Origin: Candidatus Zixiibacteriota bacterium
Lineage (GTDB): Bacteria; Zixibacteria; MSB-5A5; CAIYYT01
Direction: 5' to 3'
Assembly: GCA_963205155.1 (NCBI GenBank)
Contig: CAUJJY010000215.1
Span: 1 to 12,296, forward strand
Length of the DNA stretch: 12,296 nt
Positions 7,055 through 12,296 of the stretch are shown piece by piece. Made by a program: the position numbers and the translations under genes. The first letter of the stretch is position 1, and every line of letters starts with the position of its first letter. A model generated the notes under the pieces. It was not told the origin of the DNA and did not search any database. It worked only from the letters and a program-made list of their open reading frames with translations.

Positions 7055-7678
7055 CTACCGCGATGCAAAAAACAAATATACAAGAACTCCAGTAATACCT
7101 GCAATAATTCCCGGCTCGACCAACCTCTGAAAAGTCGTTGGCGGGAGCGCCGGCGCATAAAATGAATCTTCTCCACGAACCCGGCGCGCCTGGTCGAAGG
7201 TGAGTGTATCGCTGACAACTAACGACCGCGCTTCCATAGTACTGACGAGTTTGCCGTCGTCGGCGAGCAATCGCGACTGCGATAAAATTGCAAACTCGCG
7301 AACAACTTTTCCCTGTCGGAACACCCCGCCTCCGGTCCCGACGTAACGAAGGCTATAATCGTTGATTGTGCTCTGCAATAGGAATTTCCCCTGATTACTG
7401 CCCTCCGTCGGCGACAGATACGCCGTAATTCCCTTCTTCAACAGATTAGCCGCCAATCGATCGCGCAAAGATTCCCCAAAACGACCATCCACTGGTGATA
7501 CAATCATATTGGGAAAATCGACCGAATTGAGGTCTTTGACGGAAACGGCTGCCAAACTGTCGATGCCCGCCGCCACAAAATCTTGGTTAGCCGGAACAGC
7601 AAACAGGCTGCCGGCAGGAATAATCAAAGTTGTCAGGAAGATCAGTAACGACGGTCTAACCATGAGGATATTTTTCAC
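7055..7678 (-). CDS. Uncharacterised secreted protein with C-terminal membrane helix
   Basis: I do not recognise this 207-residue protein. Residues 1-28 look like a Sec signal peptide (MKNILMVRPS, a hydrophobic core, then a site near LFA-VPA). There is no lipobox cysteine. The middle (about 55-150) reads as alternating strands and helices, with SLRDRLAANLLKKGITAYLS at 70-89 and KFLLQSTINDYSLRYVG at 98-114. This pattern is loosely like small periplasmic alpha/beta domains such as those of the FlgO/LpoB/CsgG type, which is a guess from pattern only. It ends in a helix (about 188-204) only three residues from the C-terminus, so it is probably anchored in the inner membrane with its body in the periplasm. 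The GTG start at 7678 overlaps the transglycosylase gene by 23 bases; an ATG at 7663 would cut the overlap to 8. Its setting between a transglycosylase and bamD implies envelope work. Confidence 0.8.
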   Translation of the reverse strand: MKNILMVRPSLLIFLTTLIIPAGSLFAVPANQDFVAAGIDSLAAVSVKDLNSVDFPNMIVSPVDGRFGESLRDRLAANLLKKGITAYLSPTEGSNQGKFLLQSTINDYSLRYVGTGGGVFRQGKVVREFAILSQSRLLADDGKLVSTMEARSLVVSDTLTFDQARRVRGEDSFYAPALPPTTFQRLVEPGIIAGITGVLVYLFFASR

Positions 7679-8303
7679 ACAGCTCTTTGTATCGCTCCAT
7701 TACCTTGCGAAGATATTGCTGCGGCAATTTCTCCCCGGTAATGAGCCGGTTGCGAAGTCTCGTTTCGCCGACATTATAAGCAACCAGAGCCTTCTTGACA
7801 TCCCCAAATTTGAGTATCAACTCAAAAAGATACAAACTACCGAGTTGGACACTGTACGCCGGATCGAAAAGCGAGAGTTCACCGGTGTATTCCAATCCAT
7901 TGCGCATCGCCACACCCTTTGCGACAAAGGGGCGCATTTGCATCAACCCATGAGCGCCGGAGTCAGAGACCTGCCCCTTACGCATCGAGCTTTCCGTAAG
8001 GATTACCGCCAGAAGTAACCGCGGATCATATCCGTACTTCTTGCTTTCCTGATGTATGACGTTTGCCAGCGCGCCAACTTCCTTCTGGTCAAATCCCACC
8101 TGAAAATCATTGATGATATCCAGCACCTTGAGTTTTTCCTCAAGCTCGGAGATGGTCTTCTGCTGGTAGAATATTGTCTGCTGATTGTCATAATATTGAT
8201 ACACAAAGTAGATGAGCACGGAAGATTGGATCAGATAAATCATGAAGAACAGATAGGCAATCGGCCGCGATAACATTACGCCTAACTTTCGCTCAAAGCT
8301 CAT
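7656..8303 (-). CDS. Membrane-anchored lytic transglycosylase (SLT domain)
   Basis: The 215-residue protein would cleave the glycan strands of peptidoglycan on the periplasmic face of the inner membrane. It has an N-terminal membrane helix at about 14-36, a short coiled coil near 42-62 (QQTIFYQQKTISELEEKLKV), and a lysozyme-like SLT domain at about 76-205. The domain shows the catalytic glutamate in LTESS (E104), then GAHGLMQM at 116-123 and ALVAYNVG at 172-179, which are the classic family motifs. The helix has no cleavage site, so it is an anchor and not an export signal. A perfect GGAGG lies 6 bases before the ATG, which overlaps the rimO stop as ATGA. The downstream secreted protein overlaps its end. 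Substrate preference cannot be told from sequence. Confidence 0.93.
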   Translation of the reverse strand: MSFERKLGVMLSRPIAYLFFMIYLIQSSVLIYFVYQYYDNQQTIFYQQKTISELEEKLKVLDIINDFQVGFDQKEVGALANVIHQESKKYGYDPRLLLAVILTESSMRKGQVSDSGAHGLMQMRPFVAKGVAMRNGLEYTGELSLFDPAYSVQLGSLYLFELILKFGDVKKALVAYNVGETRLRNRLITGEKLPQQYLRKVMERYKELCEKYPHG

Positions 8304-9646
8304 GTTCGACCTCCACTGACAACAATGGGAACGAATTCGCCGACAAAGCCCTCGGGGCTGGTGTCGACGATGCGAACCTGATGAAATCCGAGTGGCTGTG
8401 CTTTACCGCACGGCACGCAGATAGTAAAGTCAATTTCCGGCGCATCGCAGAAGAGCCTCCCCGTCACGGCGAGCGCCTCACTGTCGAATTCCTCGACAAT
8501 CATCGTCATCTGCTTGCCGACCAGAGTCGAGTTGAAGTCGTCGGCATTCTCATTGATGATGCGTGTCAGCTCTTCCTGCCGCGCTGCAATCGTCGCCTGC
8601 GCATGCACGTTCTTGTAACGAAATGAGGCCGTTCCCTCTTCATGACTGTAGCCAAATACTCCGGCACGATGAATCTTCTGCTCGGCAACGAATGTGCAGA
8701 GTTCGTCAAAATCCTTCTGTGTCTCCCCTGGGAAGCCGACGATAAAAGTCGTCCGCCACACAGTATCCGGCAGCTTGGCGCGCAGCCGCTCAATCATATC
8801 ATAGATGTGATCGCGATCATAACCGCGATTCATTCGCTTCAGTTGCGAGGATGAAATATGCTGAATCGGACTCTCAAGATAGCCGCAATATTTCTTCGAC
8901 GATGCAAAGAAATCCAGAATCTCGTCGCTCATGTGCTTTGGATGCAAGTAGAATGGCCGTACCCAGAAATCCCCCGGCTTATTTTCAAGCATCTGGAGCA
9001 AGTCCAATGGCCCTTTGCCAAGATCGAGTCCATAGTATGCGACATCCTGCGCTATCAAGTCGAATTCAACGACACCGTGTTCGAGCAGTCGGTCCACATC
9101 CGACGAAATCGCATCGAGCTTGCGCGACCGGAAATCACCCCGCATCATCGGAATTGCGCAGTACGAACAACGGCAGTCACAACCGTCGGCGATCTTCAGA
9201 TACGCAAACGGTCGCTCCCGCAATATCTGAACTGCGTGTGCTTCTTTGTAAAGGCTGGGCGGACGCGTGATGTAGGCCGAATCGGTATCAAGCAAAGTGC
9301 CGATCTTGTCGTACTCGTCGATCCCGATCATGCCGTCAATTTCGCCTATCTGGGTCAGCAGTTCGTTGGGATATCTCTGTGACAGACAGCCGGAAACCAG
9401 CAGACGCTGCTTTTTCCCATTCGAGTTCTTCACCGCCGCCAGCTTGAGGATCTCCTCAATCGATTCTTCTTTGGCCGACTGAATAAACGCGCAAGTATTG
9501 ACGAGCAGGTAGTCGGCCTCTTCAGCCGTCTCCGACATTTCAATGCCGCGCTGCTTCAAATAGCCGAGAATGACGTCTCCATCGACCTCGTTCTTGGGAC
9601 AGCCCAGTCCTTTGAAAAATACTGTCTTCTTAACGCTATCGCTCAA
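8300..9646 (-). CDS. rimO: Ribosomal protein S12 methylthiotransferase
   Basis: RimO adds a methylthio group to a conserved aspartate of ribosomal protein S12 using radical S-adenosylmethionine chemistry. The 448-residue protein has the family order: an N-terminal MTTase domain with its three cluster cysteines (C16 in LGCPKNEVDGD, C52 in VNTCAF, C87 in VSGCLSQ); a radical SAM core with C156, C160 and C163 in DGCDCRCSYCAIPMMRG, TTFIVGFPGE at 299-308 and FGYSHEEGT at 331-339; and a C-terminal TRAM domain from about 375. LGCPKN with EVD, and CSYCAIP, fit RimO better than MiaB. The start is TTG at 9646 overlapping the lolA TGA. The only strong ribosome site is AGGAGG ten bases upstream. An extra cysteine (C158) sits inside the CxxxCxxC motif, and IQHIS is preceded by ESP, not the usual acidic residue plus P. 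Confidence 0.95.
   Translation of the reverse strand: MSDSVKKTVFFKGLGCPKNEVDGDVILGYLKQRGIEMSETAEEADYLLVNTCAFIQSAKEESIEEILKLAAVKNSNGKKQRLLVSGCLSQRYPNELLTQIGEIDGMIGIDEYDKIGTLLDTDSAYITRPPSLYKEAHAVQILRERPFAYLKIADGCDCRCSYCAIPMMRGDFRSRKLDAISSDVDRLLEHGVVEFDLIAQDVAYYGLDLGKGPLDLLQMLENKPGDFWVRPFYLHPKHMSDEILDFFASSKKYCGYLESPIQHISSSQLKRMNRGYDRDHIYDMIERLRAKLPDTVWRTTFIVGFPGETQKDFDELCTFVAEQKIHRAGVFGYSHEEGTASFRYKNVHAQATIAARQEELTRIINENADDFNSTLVGKQMTMIVEEFDSEALAVTGRLFCDAPEIDFTICVPCGKAQPLGFHQVRIVDTSPEGFVGEFVPIVVSGGRT
8310..8314 (-). promoter_or_regulatory. Strong ribosome binding site of the transglycosylase gene
   Basis: The minus strand reads GTGGAGGTCGAACATGA. GGAGG is spaced six bases from the ATG at 8303 and lies inside the last codons of rimO. 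The gene can therefore initiate independently even though its ATG overlaps the rimO TGA. Confidence 0.65.
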
Positions 9647-10269
9647 GGGACGCGGACCTCCTCAACACCAGAGGGTGTCTTGAACCGGAAAGCCGCGGGC
9701 TCGATTTGCTCACCCAGCTTCCAGTCTGAAAAGTCCAGAGTGATCTTATTGTCATTAAGATCACGGTACACTACTCGCCGGACCAGCGAGGTTTCCGTGT
9801 CAATAAACACTTTCATTGAACGCACGTACTGATTGTCATCCTTAGACTTGAGTGATAACTGGTGGCACATTCGCTTGGAAATCGTCTCCGTCGAATCGTA
9901 TTCCAGGTCGTAATGCTCCTTGAACCGGAAAAGATAGTCTGCTGGTGTTACGACATCCTCCAGCCCAATCATTGACTCTATCGTAACCTGTTTATTTTCA
10001 ACAGAATACGTCCAGAGCGAATCTCCGTCCGAGGCCAAGGTTTGCTCCGGCGTCTCGACGCGGAATCTGTCGGGATACGACAACAACATCTTTCCCGAAG
10101 TCTTATCATCATCGAAAAAATCGCCTGCTGATACAGTCTGCGTGAATTTGACGGTGAAAGTCTTATTCTTCGCGTAGATCGCTTCCGTCTTTTCGACTAC
10201 TTGCGGAGCCGTCACGGCGAAGACAGCGCTGGCCATGACAAGGCATATGAGTGTAATTCTTAGAATCAT
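9643..10269 (-). CDS. lolA: Outer-membrane lipoprotein carrier protein LolA
   Basis: LolA ferries lipoproteins across the periplasm from the inner-membrane LolCDE complex to the outer membrane. The 208-residue protein has a signal peptide at about 1-18 (cleavage near VFA-VTA). It then follows the LolA pattern: a first helix with QVVEKTEAIYAKNKTFTVKF at about 24-43; strands carrying TSGKMLLSYPDRFRVETPEQ at 57-76 and LASDGDSLWTYSVENKQV at 78-95; PADYLF at 108-113; and a later sheet region with FIDTETSLVRRVVYRDLNDN and KITLDFSDWK. The 'G.l....P..fr...P......DG..lW.Y' arrangement is diagnostic. It starts 19 bases after ftsK, an adjacency also seen in Escherichia coli, which supports the call. Its TGA overlaps the rimO start. 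It matches the bamD-like gene in implying an outer membrane. Confidence 0.9.
   Translation of the reverse strand: MILRITLICLVMASAVFAVTAPQVVEKTEAIYAKNKTFTVKFTQTVSAGDFFDDDKTSGKMLLSYPDRFRVETPEQTLASDGDSLWTYSVENKQVTIESMIGLEDVVTPADYLFRFKEHYDLEYDSTETISKRMCHQLSLKSKDDNQYVRSMKVFIDTETSLVRRVVYRDLNDNKITLDFSDWKLGEQIEPAAFRFKTPSGVEEVRVP
9657..9662 (-). promoter_or_regulatory. Perfect Shine-Dalgarno supporting the rimO TTG start
   Basis: AGGAGG on the minus strand, encoding part of the lolA C-terminus (GAG GAG GTC), is ten bases before the TTG at 9646. No ATG or GTG lies between the site and the conserved LGCPKN motif, so TTG is the best available start. Confidence 0.6.
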
Positions 10270-10288
10270 ATTGACTTATACTATCGCT

Positions 10289-12296
10289 TTAAGCTGAAGG
10301 TTTATCTTTTTTCATCATCTGGTCGAGGTATGATTTGTCGACCAGGACTTCGCGAGCCTTGGAGCCATCATAAGGACCGACAATGCCGGTCGCCTCAAGC
10401 TGATCCATTATGCGCGCTGCCCTCTGATACCCTATCCCCAGCCGCCGCTGCAAGAGCGACACCGAACCCTGCTTATGCCGAATCACCAGCTCGGTTGCTT
10501 CCGGCAACAGGACATCATGGTTATTGCGTTCGACCAGCGCCTTCTCGTTTTCTTCCGAGAAAGCCTGCATCGGTTGAATTTCGGGTGCCGTCTCTTTGAA
10601 GAACCCTACCAGAGATTCAGTCTCCTGTGAGGAAACGTATGCGCCGTGGATGCGCAGCGGTTCCGGCTCGCCAGCCAGAAGCAGCAGCATATCGCCCATA
10701 CCGAGCAGCTTCTCCGCACCGTTGGCGTCGAGGATCGTCCGGCTGTCCACTTTTGAAGCTACCTGGAATGCGATACGCGAGGAGAAATTCGCCTTGATCA
10801 AACCGGTTATAACATCGACCGATGGCCTCTGTGTGGCCAGAATCAGATGGATTCCCACCGCACGCGCCATCTGTGCCAATCGCGTGATCAGCAATTCAAT
10901 CTTGCCGGCCGAACCCGACATCATCATGTCTGCCAGTTCGTCAACAACGATTAACAGATACGGCAGGCGGTCGGCTTCCGGTACTTTGGCGTTGTAATCA
11001 TCAAGCGACCGCACCGATTGCGTTGCCAGCCTTTTATATCGCTCTTCCATCTCGTTTACTGCGCCTGCCAACACCGATTCCGCCATCTTCGGCTTCGTAA
11101 CAACCGGTCGCGCCAGAAACGGAATCTCGCCATACACCGACAATTCGAGAATCTTCGGATCGATAAAAATGAAACGTAACGTCTTCGGCGTGTGCTTATA
11201 GATCAGACTCGTAATAATTGTGTTCAGGCAGACTGACTTGCCAGATCCGGTTGACCCGGCGATCAGCAAATGCGGCATCCTTGCCAGATCGACTACGAAG
11301 GGCTGCCCCATCGTCGTCTTGCCGAGCGCCAGCGGCAGTTTGTACTTGCCGCGTTGATAAGCGTCCGATTGCAGGATCTCGCGTATGTAGACTTTCTGCG
11401 CCTTGCGATTGGGTATTTCCACACCGACTGCTGACTTACCCGGTACCGGTGCAATAATTCGAATTCGCGACGCCTTCAGCGCCAGCGCTAAATCATCTGC
11501 GAGATTGACAATCTGATTTATCTTGATGCCCGGCGCCGGTTTGAATTCAAAGCGCGTAATGATCGGACCCGGATATTTCTCCAGACTGCCCGGAATCACC
11601 TCGACATCAAAAGTATTCAGCGTCGACAACAGCGCGGCCGCAGTTTCTTCTAAATCGGCCGGTGACACCGTGGGCTCATTCGAGGGCGGCACTTGAAGAA
11701 TATCTAACGCTGGAAATGTATAGCCATCCTTGGTAACTCTCGAAGCTTTATTCGAAAAGCGCAGCTTGCCGCGCTTTTCCTGCACGTCATCAAGCGAAAG
11801 CGGCAACTGCTCCGGCTCCTTGCGTTGTGCTTTAACGATTTTCGACTCCGCCTGCTGAAGCTGATCATCAAAGTCCATTTCTGTTGGAACAGAACTGGGC
11901 TTGGTCGGCTTGGCACCCTCTCCTTCGTCAACCAACTCCTTCGGCTCCCGGTGGAATAGCGCTTTCAAGCTTGGCCACCAGCTCCGTGACTGCTCGCGCA
12001 AATGCACCGCCGCGGTCTTGGATGACCGGCCTGCCACCGCAACACTCGTGTCAATCCCCTTGCGGATCGTCCCGGGTCGGAACGGAATAATGGTGAATAA
12101 CAGGAAAATCGCCGCGGCGCCCAAAATCGCAAATCCACCCGCTACCGCAAACAGCGACCGCGACACCTTTGCCAGTGTCCAGCCAATACTGCCAGCCAAG
12201 CTCTCTGTCAAAGTCGAACTGATTGCCGGATTATCAAGATCAAACAGGCTGAAAATCGTCCCCAAAACAAAGACCAATAGGAAGACTTCGAGTAGC
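10289..12296 (-). CDS. ftsK: DNA translocase FtsK/SpoIIIE (partial, N-terminus outside window)
   Basis: This ATP-driven pump moves chromosome ends through the division septum. The frame is open to the window edge: six further codons (LLEVFL) precede the TTG at 12277, so the true start lies beyond base 12296. Numbered from that TTG, membrane helices fall at about 1-12 (continuing upstream) and 43-65. A charged linker follows to about 170, then the alpha/beta motor. The motor has the Walker A AGSTGSGKS at 340-348, FIDPKILELSVY at 371-382, the Walker B LLIVVDELAD at 441-450, ATQRPSVDVITGLIKANFSS at 481-500 and GAEKLLGMGDML at 520-531. The DNA-reading gamma winged helix is at about 592-648 (SVSLLQRRLGIGYQRAARI then GPYDGSKAREVLV). 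All motor and gamma motifs are intact. Only two membrane helices are visible, where four are usual. lolA follows after 19 bases. Confidence 0.96.
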   Translation of the reverse strand, partial: LLEVFLLVFVLGTIFSLFDLDNPAISSTLTESLAGSIGWTLAKVSRSLFAVAGGFAILGAAAIFLLFTIIPFRPGTIRKGIDTSVAVAGRSSKTAAVHLREQSRSWWPSLKALFHREPKELVDEGEGAKPTKPSSVPTEMDFDDQLQQAESKIVKAQRKEPEQLPLSLDDVQEKRGKLRFSNKASRVTKDGYTFPALDILQVPPSNEPTVSPADLEETAAALLSTLNTFDVEVIPGSLEKYPGPIITRFEFKPAPGIKINQIVNLADDLALALKASRIRIIAPVPGKSAVGVEIPNRKAQKVYIREILQSDAYQRGKYKLPLALGKTTMGQPFVVDLARMPHLLIAGSTGSGKSVCLNTIITSLIYKHTPKTLRFIFIDPKILELSVYGEIPFLARPVVTKPKMAESVLAGAVNEMEERYKRLATQSVRSLDDYNAKVPEADRLPYLLIVVDELADMMMSGSAGKIELLITRLAQMARAVGIHLILATQRPSVDVITGLIKANFSSRIAFQVASKVDSRTILDANGAEKLLGMGDMLLLLAGEPEPLRIHGAYVSSQETESLVGFFKETAPEIQPMQAFSEENEKALVERNNHDVLLPEATELVIRHKQGSVSLLQRRLGIGYQRAARIMDQLEATGIVGPYDGSKAREVLVDKSYLDQMMKKDKPSA

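Noticed and set aside
7055..7678. Possible LptE-type lipopolysaccharide assembly protein
   Set aside because: There is no lipobox cysteine after the signal peptide, and a C-terminal membrane helix does not fit LptE; the likeness was only in general strand/helix pattern.
7509..8018. Plus-strand ORF of 169 residues spanning the secreted-protein/transglycosylase junction
   Set aside because: It is antisense to two convincing genes, including the SLT catalytic region, and has no recognisable motif or ribosome site.
8858..9382. Plus-strand ORFs of 174 and 139 residues opposite rimO
   Set aside because: They overlap each other and the conserved RimO cysteine motifs on the other strand; shadows of a real gene.
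1..12296. Search for mobile elements, CRISPR repeats, tRNA, riboswitches, terminators and hidden small genes
   Set aside because: Coding density leaves almost no free sequence. I saw no repeated spacers, inverted terminal repeats, cloverleaf signature or hairpin followed by a T run. A covariance-model scan would be needed to exclude weak RNA elements inside genes.

Overview
This 12.3 kb window is one uninterrupted run of eleven housekeeping genes, all on the minus strand and read from high to low coordinates. No gap between genes exceeds about 20 bases, and most junctions overlap or share a base. The first gene (ftsK) and the last (transketolase C-terminal subunit) run off the window edges. 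I saw no rRNA, tRNA, CRISPR array, insertion sequence or phage gene, and no terminator or promoter inside the run.

The organism is a Gram-negative (two-membrane) bacterium. It encodes LolA, a BamD-like outer-membrane assembly lipoprotein, an anchored lytic transglycosylase and a secreted envelope protein. The split two-subunit transketolase, the frequent TTG/GTG starts and an overall composition near half G+C (judged by eye) would fit an uncultured lineage near the Fibrobacteres-Chlorobi-Bacteroidetes group, for example candidate phylum Zixibacteria. That placement is an impression, not demonstrated here.

Layout in order of transcription: (1) ftsK, chromosome translocase (10289 to edge), and lolA, lipoprotein carrier (9643-10269). 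(2) rimO, ribosomal protein S12 methylthiotransferase (8300-9646). (3) An envelope block: membrane-anchored lytic transglycosylase (7656-8303), an unrecognised secreted protein with a C-terminal membrane helix (7055-7678), and a BamD-like TPR lipoprotein (6220-7035). (4) nadD for NAD synthesis (5652-6227) and polA, DNA polymerase I (2938-5652). (5) A membrane-anchored TPR protein of unknown role (1684-2928) and coaE, the last step of CoA synthesis (1070-1684). (6) Split transketolase, N-terminal subunit (149-1012) and start of the C-terminal subunit (1-145).

The genes look co-transcribed and translationally coupled: TAATG junctions at polA and coaE, ATGA/TTGA overlaps at the transglycosylase and rimO, and an 8-base overlap at nadD. 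They link chromosome handling, envelope assembly and cofactor supply, as is common in growth-related operons. I found no clear candidate for a novel defence or mobile system. The points most worth a second look are the two uncharacterised envelope proteins, the apparently reduced FtsK membrane domain, an extra cysteine in the RimO iron-sulfur motif, a changed SKGH motif in transketolase, and several start codons that naive ORF calling would misplace.
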